Assembly (NCBI RefSeq): GCF_000193735.1
Contig: NZ_AEPF01000108.1
Coordinates: forward strand, 8,150-72,149
Source: Neisseria sicca 4320
GTDB taxonomy: Bacteria > Pseudomonadota > Gammaproteobacteria > Burkholderiales > Neisseriaceae
DNA length: 64,000 nucleotides
Direction of reading: 5' to 3'
Shown here: positions 17,195 to 25,338 of the stretch, one piece after another
Numbering within the stretch: the stretch's first letter is position 1
How the letters are laid out: the number at the start of each line of letters is the position of its first letter
Notes under the pieces: model-generated
Databases searched by the model: none
The model's input: the letters and a program-made list of their open reading frames with translations, nothing else
What the model was told of the DNA's origin: nothing
Made by a program: the position numbers and the translations under genes

Positions 17195-17592
17195 GATACC
17201 GATTTTGCTTTTCCAACAAAGTTGTCAATATACCTGCTCCCAAATATCCTGTTTATTTCCTAGAAAATGGAGAGAAAGGACAAGTCATTCTCGGCGTAAG
17301 GACTTTAAATAATCTCTCAAATATGGTTCGCATTATTGAAAGCAGCGGCTATCACAGATTAGACAATGCTGCTCTCCAACCCCTTAAAAACATCCTCATT
17401 TATCCCAAAATTCGAAAAGATATTGAATATTATCGGCTGGTTAAATGCTCATTCGAATCGTTTTTCAGACGACCTCCCTGCCTAAAACAAAGTATTCTCA
17501 GCAAGCTCCCCTGCCCTGAAACCTCAAAAACTGTTAAAATGCGGGGCTGCTTGAGCAGATATTATTTCTTGTGCAAACCGATGTTGACGTGA
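17195..17592 (+). pseudogene. TonB C-terminal-domain fragment
   Basis: From about 17206 an open frame without a plausible start reads VVNIPAPKYPVYFLENGEKGQVILGVRTL ... MVRIIESSGYHRLDNAALQPLKNI. This is the pattern of the TonB/energy-transducer C-terminal domain: P-x-Y-P near the start, G-x-V-x-L-x-V in the first strand, and SSGYxxLDxAAL in the helix. The N-terminal membrane and proline-rich parts are missing. The frame continues past a DUS-derived FRRP at about 17465 into unrelated sequence and stops at 17592. I read it as the remnant of a tonB-like gene, not a functional protein. Confidence 0.6.
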
Positions 17593-17640
17593 AACAAACT
17601 TACAGTCGGTTTCATCGTAATTCCAATACCACCCCATCGG

Positions 17641-17646
17641 TATAAT
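17641..17646 (+). promoter_or_regulatory. Putative -10 box for eno
   Basis: A perfect TATAAT, 91 bases before the eno start, in an otherwise gene-free segment. No good -35 is visible at 17 bases, so an activator or an alternative spacing would be needed. Confidence 0.4.
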
Positions 17647-17736
17647 CGCCGTTGATGTGTTTTCAGCGACACTTACAGGTCGTCTGAAATGTAACAAAGC
17701 TACTTTTCTTTTTTCATCCTCATTTGGAGAATATTT

Positions 17737-19023
17737 ATGAGCGCAATCGTTGATATTTTTGCCCGCGAGATTTTGGATTCACGCGGCAACCCTACCGTAG
17801 AATGCGATGTATTGCTGGAGTCCGGCGTAATGGGCCGTGCCGCTGTACCGAGCGGTGCATCTACCGGTCAAAAAGAAGCTTTGGAACTTCGCGACGGCGA
17901 CAAATCCCGTTACTTGGGTAAAGGCGTATTGAAAGCAGTCGAACACGTCAACAACCAAATCGCCCAAGCCCTGATCGGTATCGATGCCAACGAACAATCC
18001 TACATCGACAAAATCATGATCGAGCTGGACGGCACTGAAAACAAAGGTAATTTGGGTGCGAACGCTACTTTAGCGGTTTCTATGGCTGTTGCCCGCGCGG
18101 CTGCCGAAGATTCAGGTCTGCCTCTTTACCGTTACTTGGGCGGCGCTGGTCCTATGGCTTTGCCTGTTCCGATGATGAACGTTATCAACGGTGGCGAACA
18201 TGCCAATAACAGCTTGAACATTCAAGAATTTATGATTATGCCTGTCGGCGCGAAATCTTTCCGCGAAGCCCTGCGCTGCGGTGCCGAAATTTTCCACGCG
18301 CTGAAAAAACTGTGCGACGGTAAAGGCTTCCCGACTACTGTCGGCGATGAAGGCGGTTTCGCCCCTAACCTGAACAGCCACAAAGAAGCTCTGCAACTGA
18401 TGGTTGAAGCAACCGAAGCCGCCGGCTACAAAGCGGGTGATGACGTATTGTTTGCTCTGGACTGCGCATCCAGCGAGTTCTACAAAGACGGCAAATACCA
18501 CTTGGAAGCCGAAGGCCGTTCTTACACCAGCGCTGAATTTGCCGAATACCTTGAAGGCTTGGTTAACGAATTCCCGATTATCTCCATCGAAGACGGTATG
18601 GATGAAAACGACTGGGAAGGCTGGAAACTCCTTACCGAAAAACTCGGCAGCAAAGTACAACTGGTCGGCGACGACTTGTTTGTAACCAATCCGAAAATCC
18701 TTGCCCAAGGCATCGAAAAAGGCGTGGCAAACGCATTGCTGGTCAAAGTTAACCAAATCGGTACTTTGAGCGAAACCTTGCAAGCGGTTGACTTGGCAAA
18801 ACGCAGCCGTTACGCCAGCGTAATGAGCCACCGTTCCGGCGAAACCGAAGACAGCACCATTGCCGACTTGGCTGTTGCGACCAACTGTATGCAGATCAAA
18901 ACCGGTTCATTGAGCCGCTCCGACCGCATGGCGAAATACAACCAACTGCTGCGTATCGAGGAAGAATTGGCAGAAGCTGCCTACTACCCGGGCAAAGCCG
19001 CATTCTATCAACTGGGCAAATAA
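17737..19023 (+). CDS. eno: Enolase
   Basis: A 428-aa enzyme converting 2-phosphoglycerate to phosphoenolpyruvate in glycolysis and gluconeogenesis; it can also be part of the RNA degradosome. MSAIVDIFAREILDSRGNPTVE starts the protein. The Mg-binding and catalytic elements GDEGGFAPN, SIEDGMDENDWEGW, LVGDDLFVTN, VKVNQIGTLSE and SHRSGETEDSTIADLAVAT are all present. A GGAG ribosome binding site sits 8 bases before the ATG. ftsB follows 16 bases after the stop, the usual eno-ftsB order. Confidence 0.97.
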   Translation: MSAIVDIFAREILDSRGNPTVECDVLLESGVMGRAAVPSGASTGQKEALELRDGDKSRYLGKGVLKAVEHVNNQIAQALIGIDANEQSYIDKIMIELDGTENKGNLGANATLAVSMAVARAAAEDSGLPLYRYLGGAGPMALPVPMMNVINGGEHANNSLNIQEFMIMPVGAKSFREALRCGAEIFHALKKLCDGKGFPTTVGDEGGFAPNLNSHKEALQLMVEATEAAGYKAGDDVLFALDCASSEFYKDGKYHLEAEGRSYTSAEFAEYLEGLVNEFPIISIEDGMDENDWEGWKLLTEKLGSKVQLVGDDLFVTNPKILAQGIEKGVANALLVKVNQIGTLSETLQAVDLAKRSRYASVMSHRSGETEDSTIADLAVATNCMQIKTGSLSRSDRMAKYNQLLRIEEELAEAAYYPGKAAFYQLGK

Positions 19024-19039
19024 GAAAAGGTATTGATGT

Positions 19040-19318
19040 ATGAAGTGGGTAACTGTTGTTTTATCCATCGCGCTCGCTTACTGCCAATATAGCCTTTGGT
19101 TTGGAAAAGGCAGTATCGGGCATACGGAAGAATTGCAGGAACAACTTTCCGTGCAGGAGGAGAAAAACCAGACGCTCACTTTGCGCAACCAGTTCCTTGC
19201 TGCGGAAGTCGATGATTTGGCGAACGGTCAAGAAGCGATTTCTGAAATTGCCCGTGTGGAATTGGGTTACGTCCAAGACGGCGAAACCTATTACCGTTTT
19301 ATCGAACGCAGCCGTTAA
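19040..19318 (+). CDS. ftsB: Cell division protein FtsB
   Basis: A 92-aa bitopic membrane protein. A single N-terminal helix (MKWVTVVLSIALAYCQYSLWFG) is followed by a periplasmic leucine-zipper coiled coil (about residues 30-65, EELQEQLSVQEEKNQTLTLRNQFLAAEVDDLANGQEAI). The conserved end is ARVELGYVQDGETYYRFIE. FtsB forms a complex with FtsL and FtsQ that activates septal peptidoglycan synthesis. Location immediately after eno supports the call. Confidence 0.92.
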   Translation: MKWVTVVLSIALAYCQYSLWFGKGSIGHTEELQEQLSVQEEKNQTLTLRNQFLAAEVDDLANGQEAISEIARVELGYVQDGETYYRFIERSR

Positions 19319-19337
19319 TTGCCCTGATGGAAACAAA

Positions 19338-19370
19338 AGGTCGTCTGAAAATTTTCAGACGACCTTCTTT
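19338..19370 (+). terminator. DUS-pair terminator after eno-ftsB
   Basis: AGGTCGTCTGAA at 19338-19349 and complement at 19354-19365 with T-rich flank. Confidence 0.8.
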
Positions 19371-19507
19371 TATTTGTAGCTTGGACTTTCCCTGCGAAAA
19401 CAACTTGGTTTTATAAAAATATTCAAAGTTTGCTGCTACTTCAAACTTTCATATTCCTGCCTATGCGGAAATGATGGTATTGATGAAAGTTTCTTAATTT
19501 TAAATTG

Positions 19508-19614
19508 TATAGTGGATTAGCTTTAAACCAGTACGGCGTTGCCTCGCCTTGCCGTACTATTTGTACTGTCTGCGGCTTCGTCGCCTTGTCCTGATTTAAA
19601 TTTAATCCACTATA
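19508..19614. repeat. Correia element, short form (107 bp)
   Basis: The ends TATAGTGGATTA and TAATCCACTATA are the Correia terminal inverted repeats. The body contains AACCAGTACGGCGTTGCC, CTGTCTGCGGCTTCGTCG and CCTTGTCCTGATTTAAA. It lacks the central 50-bp segment that holds the IHF site in full-length copies. Correia ends are known to supply promoter elements and RNase III processing sites. It lies between ftsB and the 164-aa gene. Confidence 0.92.
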
Positions 19615-19730
19615 CAAAAAATAAAATGTCCTCAAATAGTGAAACCAAATAAAAATAGAAATAAGAATTGATTGCATTTAACTTTTGAACTAATATAACG
19701 CCATCCTTCCTACCTCGTCTGAAGCTCGCC

Positions 19731-20225
19731 ATGCGTTACCACTTTCCGATTTCTGTCGATATGTTTGACTTTCTGACCACAGGCCGATTTGATTATCTGG
19801 AAATCGGACAAACTGCAGAAATGATTTTACAAATGTTCCCCGCCCCCGAATGTGTTCCTAAAGGGCTTTTAGTGAAAAAAGGATGGAATATCTGGCTTTA
19901 TGGCAATATTGAGCTGCATTTTTCAGACGACCGCCTTACTCAAATCCGTGCTGATTTCCAACCTGGAGAGCCATTAAACGGCGGACGCTGGTTAAGTCTT
20001 AATCCCTGGTTTTTCAATCATGCAGACAAGCTTGATTTGTATTCGACTATTGCAAAACTGGTACAGCACCGCATTGACTTTATCAAAATAGATACACCTT
20101 CCGCCCTGATTCTGCGCTTGCAAAGCGGTGTGGAACTGATGTTTGAGAAATTCAGCGGGCAGCGGTTATTTGCATTTTGCAAACAGAAAACCACGCTTCC
20201 TCAATGGGCGCATGAGCCGGTATAA
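19731..20225 (+). CDS. Hypothetical protein, 164 aa
   Basis: A soluble protein, MRYHFPISVDMFDFLTTGRFDYLEIGQTAEMILQMFPAPEC ..., with no signal peptide or membrane segment. It is mixed alpha/beta and rich in aromatic residues, and IELHFSDDRLTQIRADF includes a DUS-derived SDD. The general look (IGQTAEMILQMFP then a WLYGNIELHF strand) resembles small immunity-type proteins found near toxin loci, but no toxin gene is nearby and I do not claim that function. It stands alone between a Correia element and a DUS-pair terminator. Confidence 0.6.
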   Translation: MRYHFPISVDMFDFLTTGRFDYLEIGQTAEMILQMFPAPECVPKGLLVKKGWNIWLYGNIELHFSDDRLTQIRADFQPGEPLNGGRWLSLNPWFFNHADKLDLYSTIAKLVQHRIDFIKIDTPSALILRLQSGVELMFEKFSGQRLFAFCKQKTTLPQWAHEPV

Positions 20226-20293
20226 ATTTTTTATGCCATCATTGAAACCATCTATCTCAGGCCATTGCCGTCCTCCGTTTCATCATAATAAAA

Positions 20294-20330
20294 AGGTCGT
20301 CTGAAATCAATTTTCAGACGACCTTTTTTG
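20294..20330. terminator. DUS-pair terminator between the 164-aa gene and rhlE
   Basis: AGGTCGTCTGAA at 20294-20305 and complement at 20313-20324, flanked by A and T runs suitable for both converging genes. Confidence 0.78.
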
Positions 20331-20385
20331 TCGGACAACGAGGTATCAATACTGCTTAATATCCGCTATTGATTTGACTTTAGCA

Positions 20386-21759
20386 TCAGCCTCTTTTCGC
20401 TGGACGGCTTGGTTTCGAGCCGAAAGAATCGTTGGCTTTACGTTTACCTTTAAAGCCTTCGCAGCCTTTCTTAAATCCTTCTTTTTTGAAACCTTCGCCG
20501 CGCGATTTTCCGCCGAAGCCTTCTTTGCCCGGTTTCTTATCACCGCGCCAGCCGCCGGATTTTCTATCGCCCCAGCCGCCTTTGCCTTTCGGCTTGCCTC
20601 CTACGGATTTTCGTTTGCGGGTCGGTTCCATACCTTCGACGGTCACTTCGGTCAGCTTACGGTCGATATATTTTTCGATTTTGTGTACTTTGATGTATTC
20701 GTTCACTTCGGCAAAGGTAATCGCAATACCCGTGCGCCCTGCCCGTCCGGTACGGCCGATGCGGTGAACGTAGTCTTCCGCCTGTTTCGGCAGGTCGTAG
20801 TTGATAACGTGGGTGATGGTCGGCACGTCGATACCACGTGCGGCGACATCAGTGGCAACCAGAATTTTGCAGCGGCCTTTGCGCAAATCCATCAGCGTGC
20901 GGTTGCGCCAGCCCTGCGGCATGTCGCCGTGCAGGCAGTTGGCGGCGAAACCTTTTTCGTACAAATCGTCGGCGATGACTTCGGTCATGGCTTTGGTGGA
21001 CGTGAAAATCACGCATTGGTCGATGTTGGCATCACGCAGGATGTGGTCGAGCAGGCGGTTTTTGTGGCGCATATCGTCGCAGTACAGCAACTGCTCTTCG
21101 ATTTTGCCTTGATCGTCCACGCGCTCGACTTCGACGACTTCAGGGTTTTTCGTCAGTTTGCGCGCGAGTTTGCCGACTGCGCCATCCCAAGTGGCGGAGA
21201 ACAATAAAGTCTGACGGTCGGTCGGGGTGGCTTCGACAATGGTTTCGATGTCGTCGATAAAGCCCATGTCCAACATACGGTCGGCTTCGTCCAAAATCAG
21301 CACTTCCAAACGGTCAAAATCGACTTTGCCGCTTTGCATCAAGTCCATCAGACGGCCCGGAGTGGCGACAATCAGGTCAACCGGTTTGCTCAGGGCGCGG
21401 GTTTGGTAGCCGAACGATGCGCCGCCGACGATGCTGACGGTGCGGAACCAGCGCATATTTTTGGCATACGCCAGCGCGTTTTTCTCAACTTGCGCCGCCA
21501 ACTCGCGGGTTGGCGTCAATACCAACGCGCGCGGGCCTTTGCCCGGTTTTTCGCTGCGTTTGGTCAGCCGCTGCAAAGTCGGCAGCAGGAAGGCGGCGGT
21601 TTTGCCGGAGCCGGTTTGCGCCGAAGCCATGATGTCTCGGCCTTCCAAAGCAAACGGAATGGCTTGCGCCTGAATCGGCGTCGGGCTTTCGTAACCCTCG
21701 CTGCTTACGGCGGACAAAATGTTTTTATCAAGGTTCAAATCGGCAAATTTAATAGACAT
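20386..21759 (-). CDS. rhlE: DEAD-box ATP-dependent RNA helicase, RhlE type
   Basis: A 457-aa RNA helicase. The ordered motifs are Q motif (GYESPTPIQAQAIP), I (AQTGSGKT, residues 47-54), Ia (PTRELAAQV), DEAD (LILDEADRMLDMGF), SAT (LFSATWDG), then VIFTSTKAMTE, LHGDMPQGWRNRTL, VATDVAARGIDVP and HRIGRTGRAGRTG. The tail from about residue 385 is Lys/Gly/Arg-rich low-complexity sequence with repeated GFKKEGFKKG/KSGGWRGDKK-type units, probably a nonspecific RNA-binding tail. RhlE acts in ribosome assembly and RNA decay. A long 5' region with a two-tier hairpin lies upstream. Confidence 0.9.
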   Translation of the reverse strand: MSIKFADLNLDKNILSAVSSEGYESPTPIQAQAIPFALEGRDIMASAQTGSGKTAAFLLPTLQRLTKRSEKPGKGPRALVLTPTRELAAQVEKNALAYAKNMRWFRTVSIVGGASFGYQTRALSKPVDLIVATPGRLMDLMQSGKVDFDRLEVLILDEADRMLDMGFIDDIETIVEATPTDRQTLLFSATWDGAVGKLARKLTKNPEVVEVERVDDQGKIEEQLLYCDDMRHKNRLLDHILRDANIDQCVIFTSTKAMTEVIADDLYEKGFAANCLHGDMPQGWRNRTLMDLRKGRCKILVATDVAARGIDVPTITHVINYDLPKQAEDYVHRIGRTGRAGRTGIAITFAEVNEYIKVHKIEKYIDRKLTEVTVEGMEPTRKRKSVGGKPKGKGGWGDRKSGGWRGDKKPGKEGFGGKSRGEGFKKEGFKKGCEGFKGKRKANDSFGSKPSRPAKRG

Positions 21760-22095
21760 GGCTATCCTAAAGAGACAACAACGCGCACGCCTGAACAGTT
21801 TTCAGACGACCTGAAGCAAAGGAAAGTAACGATACGGGAAATGTGAAGTTACAGGGTTGTCGCAAGCATCTTGCTTGTGGTTAACATCGACGACAACCTG
21901 CACAGAAAGGCTTGGCAAATATGCAAGCAATAAAAGAAACGCGCCCGAAACGGCGGTTTAGGTTGGAAGACGATGGCTTCGTATAAAAAGTCGAACGGCG
22001 GATAATATAGATTTTATAGACAACGGTCAAGCAAAAAGGCATCAAGTGCGTTAAAATCCAAACTTTCCCAATACTCATTCAGGCCGTCTGAAACC
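21760..22095. other. Intergenic region between rhlE and the RlmK-like gene
   Basis: The two genes are divergent. A single DUS is present near 21800 and another (in the AGGCCGTCTGAA form) at about 22080, just before the next start. At 21852-21900 there is a nested inverted repeat: outer arms CAGGGTTGTCG/CGACAACCTG and an inner hairpin CAAGC-ATCTT-GCTTG. No gene is visible. Confidence 0.5.
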
Positions 22096-23040
22096 ATGAC
22101 CGACATCACCCCCTTCGCCAACCGCATGGGCAAAAACATCAAACATCTCATGAAATGGGCGAAACGCAACGGCATCGAAGCCTGGCGCATTTACGACCGC
22201 GACATCCCCCAATTCCCCTTCGCCGTCGATGTTTACGGCGACCAAATCCACCTTCAGGAATACGATACCGGCTGGCTGATGCAGCCCGAAGAATACGAAG
22301 CGTGGCTTGCCGAAGTCTTGGAAGCCGTCGCCTTCGTTACCGGTTTTGCGCCCGATCAAATCCACCTCAAACGCCGCGAACGCCAAAAAGGTTTGCAGCA
22401 GTACGAGAAAACCGGCAAAACCGGCGACGATTTCGTCATCACCGAAAACGGCCGCAAGTTTTGGGTCAACCTTGACAAATACCTCGACACCGGCCTCTTT
22501 CTCGACCACCGCAACACGCGCAAAAAAGTCGGCGAAACCGCAGCGGGCAAACGCTTCCTCAACCTGTTTTCCTACACCGGCAGCTTTACCGTCTATGCCG
22601 CCACCGGCGGCGCAGCGTCCAGCGAAACCGTCGATTTGTCAAACACTTATCTCGATTGGGCAAAACGCAATTTCGAACTCAACGGCATCAGCCCCGAACA
22701 ACACCAAATCGTCCGCGCCGACGTGTTCCAATACCTGCAAAACGCCTCTGCCGAAGGCAAACAGTTCGACCTCATCGTCATGGATCCACCCAGCTTCTCC
22801 AACAGCAAAAAGATGCTCGACATCCTAGACATCCAGCGCGACCACAAAAAATTAATTGACGGCACGATGAACCTGCTCGCCTCAGACGGCATTTTGTACT
22901 TCTCCAACAACTTGCGCAGCTTCGTCTTGGACGACTCGGTATCAGAACAATACGCCGTCAAAGACATTTCCAAACAATCCGTTCCCGACGATTTCCGCAA
23001 CAAGAAAATCCATCAGTGTTGGGAAATCCGGCATAAATAA
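22096..23040 (+). CDS. Class I SAM-dependent RNA methyltransferase, RlmK domain type
   Basis: A 314-aa protein corresponding to the C-terminal (RlmK) half of E. coli RlmKL, which makes m7G2069 in 23S rRNA. The sequence includes NRMGKNIKHLMKWAKRNGIEAWRIYDRDIPQFPFAVDVY and FGLFLDHRN-like TGLFLDHRNTRK. The SAM site is FLNLFSYTGSFTVYAA, followed by DLSNTYLDWAKRNFELNG and the catalytic-loop motif VMDPPSFSNSKKM. The RlmL (m2G2445) half is not encoded here, so this is a stand-alone form. The exact target base is by homology only. Confidence 0.85.
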   Translation: MTDITPFANRMGKNIKHLMKWAKRNGIEAWRIYDRDIPQFPFAVDVYGDQIHLQEYDTGWLMQPEEYEAWLAEVLEAVAFVTGFAPDQIHLKRRERQKGLQQYEKTGKTGDDFVITENGRKFWVNLDKYLDTGLFLDHRNTRKKVGETAAGKRFLNLFSYTGSFTVYAATGGAASSETVDLSNTYLDWAKRNFELNGISPEQHQIVRADVFQYLQNASAEGKQFDLIVMDPPSFSNSKKMLDILDIQRDHKKLIDGTMNLLASDGILYFSNNLRSFVLDDSVSEQYAVKDISKQSVPDDFRNKKIHQCWEIRHK

Positions 23041-23077
23041 CCGCCCTCTTCTAATTATTTTGAACTGATTACACACC

Positions 23078-23356
23078 ATGTCCAAACCGCTTATCATTCG
23101 CTGGCTCGTCGTCTGCCTGATACCCTTGGCGACGCTTGCCGTTTTTGCCGTCAATCCGCCTGAAGACGCGGCGCAACACTTAATCAACGGCATTATCCTT
23201 GCCTGCGAAGCGACGTTTCTCTTCAAATTCATCCTCTTCGAAACCATCAAGCATCATCTTAAGCAAGAGTTTGATTTGAAACGTCAAACCATGTTGCTGT
23301 TTATTCCGATCGTTTTGCTGATTGTGTATTTGTTCCACTATTTCGGCGCGTTTTAG
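23078..23356 (+). CDS. Small membrane protein, unknown
   Basis: A 92-aa protein with predicted helices at about residues 6-25 (IIRWLVVCLIPLATLAVFAV), 34-56 and 70-90 (MLLFIPIVLLIVYLFHYF). It sits 37 bases after the RlmK-like gene and is followed by a DUS-pair terminator, so the two are probably one transcript. I do not recognise a named family. Confidence 0.65.
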   Translation: MSKPLIIRWLVVCLIPLATLAVFAVNPPEDAAQHLINGIILACEATFLFKFILFETIKHHLKQEFDLKRQTMLLFIPIVLLIVYLFHYFGAF

Positions 23357-23364
23357 TTTTGAAA

Positions 23365-23394
23365 AGGTCGTCTGAAACCGATTTCAGACGACCT
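23365..23394 (+). terminator. DUS-pair terminator before earP
   Basis: AGGTCGTCTGAA at 23365-23376 pairs with 23383-23394, ending just 11 bases before the earP start. Confidence 0.65.
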
Positions 23395-23404
23395 CAAGTC
23401 TTTT

Positions 23405-24556
23405 ATGAATACACACGCTTTTCCTGTTTGTTGGATTTTTTGCAACCTCATCGACAATTTCGGCGACATCGGCGTTTCCCTGCGGCTTGCCCGTGTTTTG
23501 CATCGTGAACTCGGTTGGCAGGTGCATTTGTGGACGGACGATGTGTCCGCCTTGCGTGCGCTTTGCCCGGATTTGCCTGATGTTCCCTGTGTTCATCAGG
23601 ATATTCATGTCCGCACTTGGCGTTCCGATGCGGCAGACATCGATGCTGCCCCTGTTCCCGATATCGTCATCGAAACTTTCGCCTGCGACCTGCCTGAAAA
23701 TGTCTTGAACGTTATCCGCCAGCACAAACCGCTTTGGCTGAATTGGGAGTATTTGAGCGCGGAAGAAAGCAATGAGAGGCTGCATCTGATGCCTTCGCCG
23801 CAGGAGGGTGTTCAAAAATATTTTTGGTTTATGGGATTTAGCGAAAAAAGCGGCGGGCTGATACGCGAGCGGGATTATCGCGACGCCGTCCATTTCGATA
23901 CCGAAGCCCTGCGTCAGCGGCTGATGCTTCCTGAAAAAAATGCCCCCGAATGGCTGCTTTTCGGCTATCGGAGCGATGTTTGGGCGAAATGGCTGGACAT
24001 GTGGCAACAGGCAGGCAGCCCGCTGACCCTGTTGCTGGCGGGTACGCAAATTATTGACAGCCTTAAACAAAGCGGCGTTATTCCGCAAGATGCTCTGCAA
24101 AACGACGGCGATGTTTTTCAGACGACCTCAATCCGTCTCGTCAAAATCCCTTTCGTGCCGCAACAGGATTTCGACCAACTGCTGCACCTTGCCGACTGCG
24201 CCGTGATACGCGGCGAAGACAGTTTCGTCCGCGCCCAGCTTGCCGGCAAACCCTTTTTTTGGCACATCTACCCGCAAGACGAGCATGTCCATCTCGACAA
24301 ACTCCACGCCTTTTGGGATAAGGCACACGGCTTCTACACGCCCGAAACCGCCTCGGCACACCGCCGCCTTTCAGACGACCTCAACGGCAAAGAGGCATTA
24401 TCCGCCACGCAGCGCCTAGAATGTTGGCAAATCCTGCAACAACACCAAAACGACTGGCGGCAAGGTGCGGAGGACTGGAGCCGTTATCTTTCCGAGCAGC
24501 CTTCCGCCCCCGAAAAACTCGCCGCCTTTATTTCAAAGCTTAAAAAAATACGCTAA
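23405..24556 (+). CDS. earP: EF-P arginine rhamnosyltransferase EarP
   Basis: A 383-aa GT-B-fold inverting glycosyltransferase that moves rhamnose from dTDP-rhamnose to an arginine of EF-P. The start MNTHAFPVCWIFCNLIDNFGDIGVSLRLARVL contains the conserved DNFGDIGV with the catalytic Asp, and LADCAVIRGEDSFVRAQLAGKPFFWHIYPQDEHVHLDKL is the donor-binding C-terminal signature with RGEDSF. The efp gene follows directly, the diagnostic arrangement. Two DUS copies lie inside the coding sequence (about 24117 and 24369). Confidence 0.95.
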   Translation: MNTHAFPVCWIFCNLIDNFGDIGVSLRLARVLHRELGWQVHLWTDDVSALRALCPDLPDVPCVHQDIHVRTWRSDAADIDAAPVPDIVIETFACDLPENVLNVIRQHKPLWLNWEYLSAEESNERLHLMPSPQEGVQKYFWFMGFSEKSGGLIRERDYRDAVHFDTEALRQRLMLPEKNAPEWLLFGYRSDVWAKWLDMWQQAGSPLTLLLAGTQIIDSLKQSGVIPQDALQNDGDVFQTTSIRLVKIPFVPQQDFDQLLHLADCAVIRGEDSFVRAQLAGKPFFWHIYPQDEHVHLDKLHAFWDKAHGFYTPETASAHRRLSDDLNGKEALSATQRLECWQILQQHQNDWRQGAEDWSRYLSEQPSAPEKLAAFISKLKKIR

Positions 24557-24596
24557 AATAGCGCGTTTATTTACAACCGATTTGATTGGACAATAC

Positions 24597-25157
24597 ATGA
24601 AAACAGCACAAGAACTGCGCGCCGGCAACGTATTCATGGTCGGCAACGATCCTATGGTCGTTCAAAAAACCGAATACATCAAAGGCGGTCGCTCTTCCGC
24701 CAAAGTCAGCATGAAACTGAAAAACCTGCTGACCGGTGCCGCTTCCGAAACCATTTACAAAGCCGACGACAAATTCGACGTCGTCATCCTGTCCCGCAAA
24801 AACTGTACTTACAGCTACTTTGCCGACCCTATGTACGTCTTCATGGACGAAGAATTCAACCAATACGAAATCGAAGCCGACAACATCGGCGACGCGTTGA
24901 AATTCATCGTTGACGGTATGGAAGACCAATGCGAAGTAACCTTCTACGAAGGTAACCCTATTTCTGTCGAGCTGCCCACCATCATCGTACGCGAAGTCGA
25001 ATACACCGAGCCTGCCGTTAAAGGCGACACTTCCGGCAAAGTGATGAAAACCGCGCGTCTGGTCGGCGGCACTGAAATCCAAGTGATGTCTTACATCGAA
25101 AACGGCGACAAAGTCGAAATCGATACCCGTACCGGCGAATTCCGCAAACGCGCTTAA
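24597..25157 (+). CDS. efp: Elongation factor P (Arg32-rhamnosylated type)
   Basis: A 186-aa three-domain translation factor that relieves ribosome stalling at polyproline stretches. The tip of domain I reads KTEYIKGGRSSAKV with Arg at position 32, the residue glycosylated by EarP, rather than the Lys34 used by EpmA-modified EF-P. ATG 24597 is chosen; a longer frame begins inside earP. The -10-like TAAAAT upstream within the earP end could give a separate promoter. A DUS-pair terminator follows. Confidence 0.97.
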   Translation: MKTAQELRAGNVFMVGNDPMVVQKTEYIKGGRSSAKVSMKLKNLLTGAASETIYKADDKFDVVILSRKNCTYSYFADPMYVFMDEEFNQYEIEADNIGDALKFIVDGMEDQCEVTFYEGNPISVELPTIIVREVEYTEPAVKGDTSGKVMKTARLVGGTEIQVMSYIENGDKVEIDTRTGEFRKRA

Positions 25158-25182
25158 GCATCGTTTGCAATCCAAGACAAAA

Positions 25183-25213
25183 GGTCGTCTGAAAAGTTTC
25201 AGACGACCTTTTG
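25183..25213 (+). terminator. DUS-pair terminator after efp
   Basis: AGGTCGTCTGAA at 25183-25194 pairs with 25199-25210 with a tight loop and TTTT after it. Confidence 0.8.
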
Positions 25214-25338
25214 TCTATTTTACAACCATCGTTCTGCAAGTTGCCCGGATTTGCCGCATTGCCCCGCAAAACGCCCTGTCCAAGCCGTTTTTATGCTAAA
25301 ATTCGAGCTAATTTTTGCCATACGAAATAAAGAAAACC

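Noticed and set aside
20346..20543. A 65-codon Lys-rich minus-strand frame overlapping the rhlE 3' end
   Set aside because: It is a shifted reading of the low-complexity basic tail of rhlE and has no ribosome binding site. A frameshifted alternative C-terminus cannot be excluded but is not needed.
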